From positions 126,001 to 190,000 of the IMG/VR virus record IMGVR_UViG_3300019487_000001: a DNA stretch of 64,000 nt, one strand, 5' to 3'. The stretch is from a virus. Below the pieces are notes generated by a model. That model was not told the origin of the DNA. It made no database searches and worked only from the letters and a program-made list of their open reading frames with translations. Position numbers and translations under genes: made by a program. This document shows positions 37,269-44,805 of this stretch, in pieces. How positions within the stretch are numbered: position 1 is the stretch's first letter; each line of letters begins with the position of its first letter.

Positions 37269-37451
37269 ATGTTTCTTTTAGGAATGCTCTTCGGTATAGC
37301 GTTAGTGTTCCTTCTGGCCCTGACGGCATCCGCCGGTCTTACCCAGGACCAGTTGAATGACATTCGTCGTATCATGATCCAGGGACCCAAGAAGCCCTGG
37401 AAGGTGCAGTATCCCGACGAACCCAAGGAAGATACCAAAGAGGAGAAATAG
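37269..37451 (+). CDS. Small membrane or secreted protein
   Basis: The 60-residue product begins with a hydrophobic stretch (FLLGMLFGIALVFLLALTASA), either a transmembrane anchor or a signal peptide with an A-S-A-like cleavage site, followed by a short charged Pro/Lys/Glu tail. It has a strong TAGGAGG site. It lies close to the other membrane protein; holin-like or lysis-associated roles are possible but unproven. Confidence 0.6.
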   Translation: MFLLGMLFGIALVFLLALTASAGLTQDQLNDIRRIMIQGPKKPWKVQYPDEPKEDTKEEK

Positions 37452-37453
37452 TC

Positions 37454-37660
37454 ATGCCTCAATACGAATATCATTGCGAAGCTAACGGTCGCAACGTTGA
37501 AGTTATGCAGAGTATCAAGGACCAATCCTTTAAGACTTGGGGAGAGTTATGTGCGGGCGCAAAGATTGATCCGGGTGATACACCGGTTGATTCTCCCGTC
37601 ACAAAGGTTCTTCATGCCCATCACAAACACGGATCCTGGTCTCAGTGGAGAGCCCTGTGA
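37454..37660 (+). CDS. FmdB-type zinc-ribbon protein with lost second cysteine
   Basis: The 68-residue protein starts MPQYEYHCEANGRNVEVMQS and continues SIKDQSFKTWGELC, closely matching the FmdB putative regulatory family (usually M-P-x-Y-E-Y-x-C-x-x-C-G with E-V-x-Q-S and a second C-x2-C). Here the first pair is C-E-A-N and the second only L-C-A-G, so classical four-cysteine zinc binding is absent. The product may keep the fold without metal. The last codons overlap the next gene (GTGA). Confidence 0.7.
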   Translation: MPQYEYHCEANGRNVEVMQSIKDQSFKTWGELCAGAKIDPGDTPVDSPVTKVLHAHHKHGSWSQWRAL

Positions 37661-38139
37661 AGTTTGTAAAGAACAAATCTGGTAAAACTATTCTCAAGGT
37701 AGAGCCTCTTATAGAGGTTACATCTCCGGGTCTATCTATTATTCATTCTGATAATATTAAAACTAAAAAAGATCTTAAGAAGGTTTTTGAGACTGGCAAA
37801 AAAATCTGGGAAGCTCGAGCTAAATCTCGCGGAGACTTGGCTGATCCTCCACCTGAAAAGGCCAATCGTTTACCTGGTCTTTTGTGCACAAATTGCGAAG
37901 CATTTATTTATAGTAGCTACCGGCATGACTTTAAGGTTTGTAAGTGTTTTGAACTAACCCAGGGCACACAGATGATTGCCATTGACGGTGGCTTTGATTA
38001 CTGTAAGATTACTGGCAACGGCAATGACATGGTGCACGCCGAGCTAGATGTCAATACTTGGAAGGTCTATGCTGAACCCTACAAGAAGGGGGTAATCAAA
38101 GTTAAGGCACGGTTCAAAAATCTTATTCCGGAGGTTTAA
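37657..38139 (+). CDS. Hypothetical protein with RHDFxxCxC...DGGxDY motif, upstream of thyX
   Basis: The start is taken at GTG 37657, overlapping the preceding TGA and 6 bp after GGAGAG (160 residues). The core LCTNCEAFIYSSYRHDFKVC followed by CFE and IDGGFDYCKITG resembles a small uncharacterised phage domain with a C-x2-C, R-H-D-F, C-x-C and D-G-G-x-D-Y pattern. It is probably metal-binding. It lies 2 bp before thyX, so it may act in nucleotide metabolism, but that is positional inference. Confidence 0.6.
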   Translation: MKFVKNKSGKTILKVEPLIEVTSPGLSIIHSDNIKTKKDLKKVFETGKKIWEARAKSRGDLADPPPEKANRLPGLLCTNCEAFIYSSYRHDFKVCKCFELTQGTQMIAIDGGFDYCKITGNGNDMVHAELDVNTWKVYAEPYKKGVIKVKARFKNLIPEV

Positions 38140-38141
38140 GT

Positions 38142-38936
38142 ATGGGTTTTGACCAGATCCAAGTCGAGGTACAAGATGCGTGGGGCGACGATCGCGTTGC
38201 TGCCTTTGATGCGTGGGGATCCACCACTCTCGAAGAGAAGTTAAGTAAGAAGACACCGGAAGAGATCGAGGATCTTATTACTAATAAGCTAGTACCACCT
38301 TGGCACGGTACCCCATTCGAGGGTATTTGGTTTCGTATCTATATTAAGCTTCCCATTTTTATCGAACGCCAGTACGACAAGTATCGTATGTCTATTCAGG
38401 ATCAAGACGTTGAAGTAGAATGGATGCGCGGGAATCTCGGGCGAGACTTCATAAGTCAAAACGAATTGTCTGGACGCTACCGCTCTATTCCTACCGAATT
38501 CTATGATTTACCCAAGGACGTAGTAGACATTGCCGAGAAAGCATCTCCTAAAAGTGTACTTGACTGGCATGGCTACAGCGAATTTTATAGTGGCCTTATG
38601 AGTGACCAGGCTTATTTCTATGATAAATACTTGGAGCTTTTCAAAGAGGCCCGCGACGCAGGTCGTATTACTGCGGAGGAATATAAACGTTGGCGTGAAG
38701 TTCACCGGGGCGTTTTAGGTACAGGTTTCTTTACCTATATGCGTTTGCGAGCAAACCTAGTAGCCCTTTTACACATGTGGAACCAGCGTCTTAAACCAGA
38801 CGCTCAACCCGAGGCACAAGAGATTGCCAAAAGAACTTTACAGGGAGTATACCGATACGGCAATATCCCTATTACTATGAAGGCCATTGTTAAGAAGTTC
38901 GGATGGGAGAGATTCCTAGAACAAGATGAACTTTAA
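38142..38936 (+). CDS. thyX: Flavin-dependent thymidylate synthase ThyX
   Basis: A 264-residue enzyme. The ThyX signature is present as ERQYDKYR followed, after about 20 inserted residues, by RDFISQNELSGRY (family: R-H-R-x-x-S-x-N-E-x-S-x-R-Y). The C-terminal half has HRGVLGTGFFTYMRLRANL and LKPDAQPEAQEIAK, corresponding to the FAD/dUMP-binding helices. It methylates dUMP to dTMP using methylene-tetrahydrofolate and FAD, supplying thymidine for phage DNA. GGAGG site. The split signature is unusual. It pairs with the phage ribonucleotide reductase at the far end. Confidence 0.85.
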   Translation: MGFDQIQVEVQDAWGDDRVAAFDAWGSTTLEEKLSKKTPEEIEDLITNKLVPPWHGTPFEGIWFRIYIKLPIFIERQYDKYRMSIQDQDVEVEWMRGNLGRDFISQNELSGRYRSIPTEFYDLPKDVVDIAEKASPKSVLDWHGYSEFYSGLMSDQAYFYDKYLELFKEARDAGRITAEEYKRWREVHRGVLGTGFFTYMRLRANLVALLHMWNQRLKPDAQPEAQEIAKRTLQGVYRYGNIPITMKAIVKKFGWERFLEQDEL

Positions 38937-39651
38937 TGTACAGGATCTTCAAAAATTTCTTCAATGCCCCAGAAGAGTTGCTTTAGACGCCATTGCTGCG
39001 TCCCCACCCCCCGAAGTGACCAATCTGTTTCCTTACCTCAAGCAGTGTATCCTCCGTATGTATTCGGAGGAGCTGGCCAATAAAACCAAGCTTCATTTCC
39101 GTAGGGTTATAACGCATTGGGACAAAGTGTTTTGGGCACAGAGAGAAAACTCTAAGGAAACTAGCGCTTTATCTCTTAAGGGGCTCGAGTTCCTTAAGCA
39201 TTTCTACGACCGTATATACCTCCAGGATGCCAACAACGTAGCTATGGTTGACATGGGGGTCATATTTTGTATGCACAAACCACCCTGTAATGGGGTTGAT
39301 TTACATGTGAATTATGATATAATCTCGGTAGATAAACAGGAAAGAATCCATCTTTCTTGCTTAACAGATAGTACCCAGGGTGATAAACATCCGGCACACG
39401 ATCTAGCTACCCGGGTTCTTTGCTACACTCTCTCTGCCAATCTGGGACGTCCGGTGTATGCTGTGCACAAATATAAAATTGATTGCCTCGCTCCCAACGA
39501 GCACGTTCGGAGCGTGTACTTTAATACCGAAGATCTTGCTAGTATTCCAGATATTTTGAAACATGTAAGTTCTGGATTAGCTAACAAGATTACAGTCCCC
39601 GTGTACAGTGACCAGTGTAGTACATGTCCGCATTTTCTGTGTGACTATTAG
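38926..39651 (+). CDS. Degenerate Cas4/RecB-like protein with retained Fe-S cysteines
   Basis: A 241-residue protein. FLQCPRRVALD near the N-terminus and CSTCPHFLCDY at the C-terminus give the cysteine layout of Cas4/AddB Fe-S nucleases. In the middle, the expected D and E-x-K residues are replaced: DIISVD followed by RIHLSCLTDS has no lysine two residues after an acidic one. It may therefore bind DNA and the cluster without cutting. It overlaps thyX by 11 bp. It differs from the complete Cas4-like enzyme at 31060, so the phage has an apparently active and an apparently inactive relative. Confidence 0.6.
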   Translation: MNFNVQDLQKFLQCPRRVALDAIAASPPPEVTNLFPYLKQCILRMYSEELANKTKLHFRRVITHWDKVFWAQRENSKETSALSLKGLEFLKHFYDRIYLQDANNVAMVDMGVIFCMHKPPCNGVDLHVNYDIISVDKQERIHLSCLTDSTQGDKHPAHDLATRVLCYTLSANLGRPVYAVHKYKIDCLAPNEHVRSVYFNTEDLASIPDILKHVSSGLANKITVPVYSDQCSTCPHFLCDY

Positions 39652-39662
39652 AAAGGTGACTT

Positions 39663-39800
39663 ATGGCTCGTATAAAAATACTAGACAAAGACGGCAAGGT
39701 TAAGTTCATCCAAGACGATGATGACTCTCAGCCGGTTGAAGTTGAAGATGAGAAAAAGCTTGAAACAGAAGAAGATCTTCCGGAGGAAGAGAAGGAGTAA
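39663..39800 (+). CDS. Tiny acidic protein (45 residues)
   Basis: ATG at 39663 follows GAAAGGTGAC, and the stop is 3 bp before the next gene. The product starts MARIKILDKDGKVKFIQDDD and then becomes almost purely acidic with lysines. It is well framed in the operon with no competing gene, so it is likely real. Function unknown. Confidence 0.65.
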   Translation: MARIKILDKDGKVKFIQDDDDSQPVEVEDEKKLETEEDLPEEEKE

Positions 39801-39803
39801 TTT

Positions 39804-40226
39804 ATGGCAGACGAAGAAGTACCTGGCCGCTACCTCGATAAACGTCCGGATGCGGGACGGAAAAAACTTGATGGTGTTCCCCTTATGACCTGTGAGAAGT
39901 GTGATAGTACCTTCTTTGAGGCTGTAACCCTGCATCAGTATCGTGAAGATAACATGGTAGCACCGGACAGACAGGCCATTGTTCTTAGTACAGTTGTTCG
40001 ATATAAATGTGGCAAGTGCGGTACGGCACAGGACCACCCACAGCTTAACATTTCCGAGGATAGATTGCGCAAGGCCTATGATGCCTTCCAGCGTGAACTC
40101 GCGGGCGAATCGTCCGAAGATGCACCGTTTATTGACAAGTTCAAATCTGGACAGCGCAACTTCCAAACCCAAGAAGAAATTGTTAAGGCGCGAATGGAGC
40201 AAGAAAAGAACTCTAGGGATTACTAA
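39804..40226 (+). CDS. Zinc-ribbon hypothetical protein
   Basis: The 140-residue product has a four-cysteine ribbon: MTCEKCDSTFF (about 28-38) and YKCGKCG (about 70-76), then a charged helical second half. GAAGGAG precedes the start. Such small ribbons occur in transcription- and replication-associated phage proteins. No further assignment is possible. Confidence 0.6.
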   Translation: MADEEVPGRYLDKRPDAGRKKLDGVPLMTCEKCDSTFFEAVTLHQYREDNMVAPDRQAIVLSTVVRYKCGKCGTAQDHPQLNISEDRLRKAYDAFQRELAGESSEDAPFIDKFKSGQRNFQTQEEIVKARMEQEKNSRDY

Positions 40227-40231
40227 TCGCC

Positions 40232-40513
40232 ATGAGGTTAGTTAACCAAGAGCGCTATCCCTTCCCGTCTAATCCTTTCTTTGTGCACATAGCTACAATT
40301 AAGGATGGCCTTTCAGACTTGTATGTTTACTTCCAGGACACTAGGACAAGTCAAACCTATATCGAGCGAGTCGTAGGTGCGATCAGTCCGACCGGAGAAG
40401 TCGAGGGATTCCTCGAGCAGATAGGTGACGATGTTTTATGGGCACATCTTGCACAGTTCATTCAGAAGCTCGGCCTGGACAAAATGCTTGATAAGAACTC
40501 TAGACCATTTTAG
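40232..40513 (+). CDS. Small hypothetical protein
   Basis: This 93-residue soluble protein has a beta first half (FFVHIATIKDGLSDLYVYF) and a helical end. It sits between the zinc-ribbon gene and the Vsr-like nuclease with short gaps. The ribosome-binding site is weak. I do not recognise it. Confidence 0.5.
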   Translation: MRLVNQERYPFPSNPFFVHIATIKDGLSDLYVYFQDTRTSQTYIERVVGAISPTGEVEGFLEQIGDDVLWAHLAQFIQKLGLDKMLDKNSRPF

Positions 40514-40522
40514 AATAACTCT

Positions 40523-41266
40523 ATGACCCAAGAGCTTTCTTTGACTGAAGATCAAAAAGAAATACTTACCAATCTGGCTAAGTCTTCCAGGTTTACATAT
40601 GCAGACCTCTCCTGTTTTTTCGATGTACCAATAAGCAAGATTAAAAACTATTGTCGATATCACAAACTTAACGGGTACATCAAAAAGGAAACCTCCAGCG
40701 GAGAACGTATTCTATTAGAATACTTGCGTGATATCTATAAGAGTAATCGGTTTAAGACTCAACATCATGTAGGTGAAGGTCTTCGTCTGGACATCTTCGA
40801 TCCCAAATTAAACATTGGGTGGGAGTATCATGGCATTCAGCACTCCCAGTTAACAGAGTTCTTCCACTCTGAGGAAGAATACAATAAGGCTCTCGGTCGA
40901 GATCGCAGGAAGCAAGAGCTGTGTAGACATCGTGGAATTAGGCTGGTTGTTATATATCCTTCGGATCTTACACTAGCCAATTTGCGTGATATGATTCACA
41001 AGCTAGAGCCTGGAACGGGTGAAATTAGTGAAAAAGCTGTTAGAACTTATAATGAACTTTCTAAAGAGCGCAACGCCGAGCGCCGAGAAGCCCATAGCAA
41101 ATCCGAGTACCGGCGCCTCCTCATCCAGCGAGGCCGCGACTACCGGAAGCAACAGTACCAGCGTGCCAAGCAGTGGAAGCGAAAACTTCAAAGTGACAAA
41201 CGTGACGAGCAAGCTAGTACGTCACCCGACCAAGAAGTACCAAACAAGAAATCTCAATCAGATTAA
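40523..41266 (+). CDS. HTH plus Vsr/DUF559-like nuclease
   Basis: The 247-residue protein has an N-terminal helix-turn-helix (FTYADLSCFFDVPISKIKNY, about 20-45) and a PD-(D/E)XK-type core of the Vsr-like group: GLRLDIFDPKLNIGWEYHG with I-Q-H immediately after, then RRKQELCRHRGIRLVVIYP. The pattern D-x(n)-E-Y-x-G-x-Q-H is shared by Vsr-like homing and repair nucleases. The C-terminal 75 residues are a Lys/Arg/Glu-rich helix. That tail is encoded on the same DNA as the first 82 codons of the amidase in another frame. A homing or repair endonuclease is likely. Confidence 0.7.
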   Translation: MTQELSLTEDQKEILTNLAKSSRFTYADLSCFFDVPISKIKNYCRYHKLNGYIKKETSSGERILLEYLRDIYKSNRFKTQHHVGEGLRLDIFDPKLNIGWEYHGIQHSQLTEFFHSEEEYNKALGRDRRKQELCRHRGIRLVVIYPSDLTLANLRDMIHKLEPGTGEISEKAVRTYNELSKERNAERREAHSKSEYRRLLIQRGRDYRKQQYQRAKQWKRKLQSDKRDEQASTSPDQEVPNKKSQSD

Positions 41267-41834
41267 GAGAACAATCCTTCACTGCTCTGATCATGCCAAG
41301 GCGGATGCCTACGAGATAGCTCGCTGGGACATCACACCGACATATACCAAGAATGGCAAAGTTTATGCCAATCCTCTTTCTGACACGGGCGCCCCGGGCA
41401 TGACTTATCATGCTTTCGTAGATTCTGAGGGTGATCTATTCCAGACGCAAGACTTTAAGACAGTAAGTTGGCACGCCTCTGGGCACAACACAGACTCTGT
41501 TGGCGTGTGCATTCAGTATAGGGCTACCGGCAATGACCAGCCACCCCCCGAGGATCAGCTTGAAGCCGCGATAGATTATATCGCACATGTCAATGTTCAC
41601 TTCGGGATCCCTTCGGATCAGACCTTCGGCCACAGGGAGCTATTAGGCACCGGTTACAATCTGGTTGATGGTAAGAGGGTGCTGAGAAAAGAATGTCCCG
41701 GCATGAAAGTTGATATGGACAAGTTCCGTAAAGACCTTGATACTAAAATGAAGACGCTATTAAAAGAAAAAGGTTTTGATGACCTCGCAGCCTATTCCAA
41801 ACAGGCTCAACTCAAGTCCCCATTACCTTTCTAG
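41019..41834 (+). CDS. Endolysin, N-acetylmuramoyl-L-alanine amidase (Amidase_2 / T7 lysozyme-like)
   Basis: From GTG 41019 the product is 271 residues. The amidase domain (about 73-255) follows T7 lysozyme closely: TILHCSDH (zinc His), MTYHAFVDSEG (Tyr), SWHASGHNTDSVGVC, FGHRELLG (His) and RKECPGM (Lys and zinc Cys). It cleaves the amide bond between muramic acid and the peptide. Residues 1-17 are an amphipathic helix and 18-60 a Ser/Thr/Pro-rich linker, both dual-coded with the nuclease tail. The start is uncertain; downstream GTG codons could give a domain-only form. Confidence 0.85.
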   Translation: MKLVKKLLELIMNFLKSATPSAEKPIANPSTGASSSSEAATTGSNSTSVPSSGSENFKVTNVTSKLVRHPTKKYQTRNLNQIKRTILHCSDHAKADAYEIARWDITPTYTKNGKVYANPLSDTGAPGMTYHAFVDSEGDLFQTQDFKTVSWHASGHNTDSVGVCIQYRATGNDQPPPEDQLEAAIDYIAHVNVHFGIPSDQTFGHRELLGTGYNLVDGKRVLRKECPGMKVDMDKFRKDLDTKMKTLLKEKGFDDLAAYSKQAQLKSPLPF

Positions 41835-41841
41835 AGGAGTT

Positions 41842-42660
41842 ATGTCTGACCAAAATGTTATCCAGCTCTTTCCTAAGCTAAGGGCGGTCCAGCCACCTAA
41901 AAGCAATGTGACATCTGACACTGCTGCGGTTAATAAAAGCATACTGGAAGCAGAACAGTGTCGTTATCAAGAAGCTATGAAGAAAGCTTCAGTTAAGCTC
42001 ATAGCCGAAGACACGCAAGATGAAGAAAATCTTGAAGTTGTCCACGCTCAGAGGTCCGTCCATAATCTCATCATACAAAGTATCGATCTTTGGTTCCCCC
42101 GGTTATTTAACCTAGATGACAACGCGCAGGATGCACGGCGTGTGCGGAACCTTCTTCAATACATTTACCCGTCTGCCAAAGAAACCACCAAGGTGGCTGC
42201 ATCCTTACACTGGCTAGATAATCTAGGTAAAGTTCTTAGGACCTGGCAGAAGCTGGCCTACAATATAGACCAGGCTGCCAAGGTAGCTGAGTCATTTACC
42301 AAGGCGGGGTATGAGAACCTGTTTGATACCCACGTGCGAATCTATGCTGCCCTACTGACCTTCCCCTCCGAGAATGAACTAAATAGGTTTCTCCTGGTAA
42401 ACCACGAGTGCTATGGGAAGCTTGGTCCTACGGTCCTACTAGACCCCTCTAAACAGCTCAAGGAGAGGTTTAATAACCAGGGTGGCCCCCTCGGTATTGC
42501 CCAGGACGCTACAGACCTTCTCAACGAAACCTCAGAGATCTATGCTCATTTACTAGCTCAATACCTGTCTTCTCTAGTGGATGGTTACCGGATGTCGGGA
42601 CTTAAAAGCCAATATATTGAGGCCTTTGAGTCTGGGAGACTTTGGAGTCTTGACAAATAG
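41842..42660 (+). CDS. Hypothetical helical protein
   Basis: The start at 41842 is set by AGAGGAG directly upstream; an in-frame extension to 41776 overlaps the endolysin and has no site. The 272-residue product is predominantly alpha-helical with no recognised motif. Phrases such as LWFPRLFNLDDNAQDARRVR and AQYLSSLVDGYRM suggest a globular helical bundle. It ends the stretch before a 112-bp gap with an inverted repeat. Confidence 0.6.
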   Translation: MSDQNVIQLFPKLRAVQPPKSNVTSDTAAVNKSILEAEQCRYQEAMKKASVKLIAEDTQDEENLEVVHAQRSVHNLIIQSIDLWFPRLFNLDDNAQDARRVRNLLQYIYPSAKETTKVAASLHWLDNLGKVLRTWQKLAYNIDQAAKVAESFTKAGYENLFDTHVRIYAALLTFPSENELNRFLLVNHECYGKLGPTVLLDPSKQLKERFNNQGGPLGIAQDATDLLNETSEIYAHLLAQYLSSLVDGYRMSGLKSQYIEAFESGRLWSLDK

Positions 42661-42772
42661 ATAAATATATGTCATTTTAAGTATGAGATCCCATACCATA
42701 TGGGATACCATATAAGGTCAAATATGGTTTTTCATATTTAACTTTAGAGCTGGAAAGTGAAATTAACCCCAC
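42661..42772 (+). promoter_or_regulatory. AT-rich intergenic control region with inverted repeat
   Basis: This 112-bp gap precedes the RusA-sigma-small gene set. It contains ATCCCATA-CCA-TATGGGAT (8-bp arms, about 42689-42707) and a second ACCATAT copy just after it. The rest is AT-rich. I see no convincing -35/-10 pair. The symmetric site looks like an operator for a dimeric repressor or activator that controls the downstream genes. Confidence 0.5.
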
Positions 42773-43222
42773 ATGCCTCGACACGTCTTTCACATCGAGT
42801 TTGATTATACTCAGTACATAGCTTTCACCGTACAAGGTAATGCAGTTACCAAGAGCAACGCCCATGGAATGACCGGCAAGTCAGGGCGCATGGTAATGTT
42901 TGTACCCAAAAAATATAAGGACTACGAAAAAGCTATCAAAGCTGAGGCTGCACAAGCGATGCAAAATGCAAATATGAAACCTTTTACAGGTGACTGCATC
43001 ATGCTTTTGCGGTACTATTATGACACAAGGAGATTACGAGACGTGCAAAATCTACCCAAGTCCACCTGTGATGCACTCAATGAAATCGTCTACGAAGACG
43101 ACAACCAGGTAAAGAGAATGATTGATATGGGTAAGTTCTTCGACAAAGAGAACCCCCGGGTAGAGATTGAAGTTTTCGAAACTAAACGACGATGGTACGA
43201 GTCAACCCAAGGCGAACCTTAA
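42773..43222 (+). CDS. rusA: RusA-like Holliday junction resolvase
   Basis: The 149-residue enzyme carries the RusA core: FTVQGNAVTKSN near the start, RRLRDVQNLPKSTCDAL (the D-x-x-N-x-x-K and D-A-L pattern) and YEDDNQVKRM with the catalytic Asp pair. RusA-family dimers cut four-way DNA junctions during recombination and packaging. It also overlaps the sigma factor start by 31 bp. The phage additionally encodes an endonuclease VII, so it has two junction-resolving enzymes. Confidence 0.85.
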   Translation: MPRHVFHIEFDYTQYIAFTVQGNAVTKSNAHGMTGKSGRMVMFVPKKYKDYEKAIKAEAAQAMQNANMKPFTGDCIMLLRYYYDTRRLRDVQNLPKSTCDALNEIVYEDDNQVKRMIDMGKFFDKENPRVEIEVFETKRRWYESTQGEP

Positions 43223-43938
43223 AACAGATAGACGGCACTGCAGCTGCCTATATTAAGGCATATTCGTCCCAAAATTACGATGAAGCTGCTCGAATCATGG
43301 AAGAGCTCATAGAAGATTTCACTCCATATATCAACAAGTATGTGGCTTTATCCAAATCTAAAAATAATCAAGACATCAATAACAAAGACACCCAGCAATT
43401 CTTGGCCCTATTCCTGTCTCCCGATAAGAGACGACAGGTCGATATGGTTAGCGCCAAGAACTTTTTCCAGGCAGTCCTAGAAGGGTTAGAGTCGGAAGAG
43501 ATCTTCAACGAGCTGGTCATTGTCTTCATAGATCTGGCCAACCAATACGATCCCAGTAACCGAGTCGGGTTTACGCGGTACATTACTCAGTATATGAAGT
43601 GGGAAATCTCGCGCTGGGTTAAGCGCTTCAAGACAGAGCCACTTGTTGGCATGAGGCCGGTGTTCGAGTTCACAGAAGAGATAGGACCTGATGACGAGTT
43701 TGCTTTGATGCCGGATCTAGATATGCCGGAGATCACATTGGGTTGGGTTTTTGATTGCAATCGTGGCCCATTCGCTGTACTATCTCACTATGAAAGATGT
43801 CTGCTTTATCTCAAGTTCAAAGAGGGTAAAACCACAGATCAAATAGCCGAGAAAACTCAGAGGAGTCACGGCACAATAGTTAAAGATATCAACGAAGCAA
43901 TCAGTAAGGTTGCTATTGTCTTCAAGAAAGGAGAATAG
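43192..43938 (+). CDS. Phage RNA polymerase sigma factor-like protein
   Basis: The 248-residue product has a region 2-like helix (YDPSNRVGFTRYITQYMKW, then EISRWVKRF, about 115-145) and a C-terminal region 4 helix-turn-helix (LSHYERCLLYLKFKEGKT, then QIAEKTQRSHGTIVKDI). The spacing resembles small phage sigma factors such as those for middle or late transcription. It starts inside the rusA end without a strong site, so it is probably coupled. It could direct host RNA polymerase to the non-canonical promoter copies at 52263-52359. Confidence 0.75.
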   Translation: MVRVNPRRTLKQIDGTAAAYIKAYSSQNYDEAARIMEELIEDFTPYINKYVALSKSKNNQDINNKDTQQFLALFLSPDKRRQVDMVSAKNFFQAVLEGLESEEIFNELVIVFIDLANQYDPSNRVGFTRYITQYMKWEISRWVKRFKTEPLVGMRPVFEFTEEIGPDDEFALMPDLDMPEITLGWVFDCNRGPFAVLSHYERCLLYLKFKEGKTTDQIAEKTQRSHGTIVKDINEAISKVAIVFKKGE

Positions 43939-43940
43939 AT

Positions 43941-44192
43941 ATGAGAACAGAATCGTCCCAAGAAGACCGCGTCTTCAACAAGAATCTCGAGTACGATGAA
44001 GTCCCACCGGAGTCAGTGACGGAAACTCTCTCCATCCCCGGCCTCAAGGAGCTTCATAAGTTAGATCGAGATAGCATGGCCGAGACACTCAAGACTGTAT
44101 TCTTGAATACTCTCAAGTCTCGTCCGGATCTTATTGCTTTCACCTATACGGTGGGCAAAGATGTCAAAGTTACGTACCGTCCTAAAGCTTAA
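43941..44192 (+). CDS. Small hypothetical protein, last gene of the + block
   Basis: The 83-residue product starts behind GAAAGGAGAA, 2 bp after the sigma gene. It has helical segments and a terminal strand (FTYTVGKDVKVTYRPKA). It could be a partner of the sigma factor. No family is recognised. Confidence 0.55.
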   Translation: MRTESSQEDRVFNKNLEYDEVPPESVTETLSIPGLKELHKLDRDSMAETLKTVFLNTLKSRPDLIAFTYTVGKDVKVTYRPKA

Positions 44193-44211
44193 GTTCTAAA
44201 TCTAGATTCAG

Positions 44212-44247
44212 AAACGACAAAACCCGCGTAAGCGGGTTTTTTCGTTT
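44212..44247. terminator. Strong bidirectional rho-independent terminator between convergent blocks
   Basis: AAAACCCGC-GTAA-GCGGGTTTT forms a perfect 9-bp stem with a 4-nt loop (44219-44240). It extends outward through AAACGA/TCGTTT after one mismatch. A T-run follows on the + side and the A-run gives a T-run on the - side. It separates the two convergent gene blocks and can serve both. Confidence 0.9.
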
Positions 44248-44265
44248 GGGGTATATTGTCCTAAA

Positions 44266-44805
44266 CTACAGGAGCTTCTTGAATCTATTTCTTCCTGAGA
44301 GTTCCTTCTGTTGTTCTTTCTCTTCTATCCTATTCAATTCTTTAATCACTCCCACTTCCATACCGAGGTGTCCTCCGCAGTGTGGACAAGCTATATTCTC
44401 GATACGTGTACGAGCTGCTTCTTCTTTCGCGACGGTACCGACCAGAGCCTCTAGCTGCTTGTCCGTTAATACGCCACGCTGTATGAACTGGGTGAATAAG
44501 CTCCGAATGAACCTATTATAGGGAGCAACTTGATGTGCATGTATCAAGTTGTTGATAGTGGTACGCTTTCGTTCATCCTCTCCGCCGCCCGGGAACAGTT
44601 CTAATTGTAAGGGGGTCTCATTGCGAAGGAATTCATCGATCGATGATTTTGCCATGAGGCCTAGATTAGTAAGCTCACGCTCTCGATCGTAGTCATATTG
44701 ATCTTTGGCGAGCTGGAGTTTTTCAGGGGTCGGAGCTTTAGCTCTGTGGACCCTCTTCTTCGGAGCGGCTCGGGTTACGGGTCTGATTATCGACGCGAAT
44801 GCCAT
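44266..44805 (-). CDS. Zinc-ribbon-containing protein ending in RFKKLL
   Basis: The start at 44805 is set by GAGGAG seven bases upstream, giving 179 residues. The N-terminus is basic (MAFASIIRPVTRAAPKKRVH), the middle helical, and CPHCGGH (about 150) is a half zinc-ribbon. It ends RNRFKKLL, one of six proteins with this C-terminal tag. It is the last gene of the - block, beside the terminator. Function unknown. Confidence 0.65.
   Translation of the reverse strand: MAFASIIRPVTRAAPKKRVHRAKAPTPEKLQLAKDQYDYDRERELTNLGLMAKSSIDEFLRNETPLQLELFPGGGEDERKRTTINNLIHAHQVAPYNRFIRSLFTQFIQRGVLTDKQLEALVGTVAKEEAARTRIENIACPHCGGHLGMEVGVIKELNRIEEKEQQKELSGRNRFKKLL

Noticed and set aside
41776-41841. Upstream extension of the helical protein after the endolysin
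   Set aside because: It overlaps the endolysin with no ribosome-binding site; AGAGGAG sets the start at 41842.
42659-42669. T4-type late promoter (TATAAATA)
   Set aside because: Only GATAAATA is present, a single mismatched match in AT-rich sequence, with no similar sites before other late genes.
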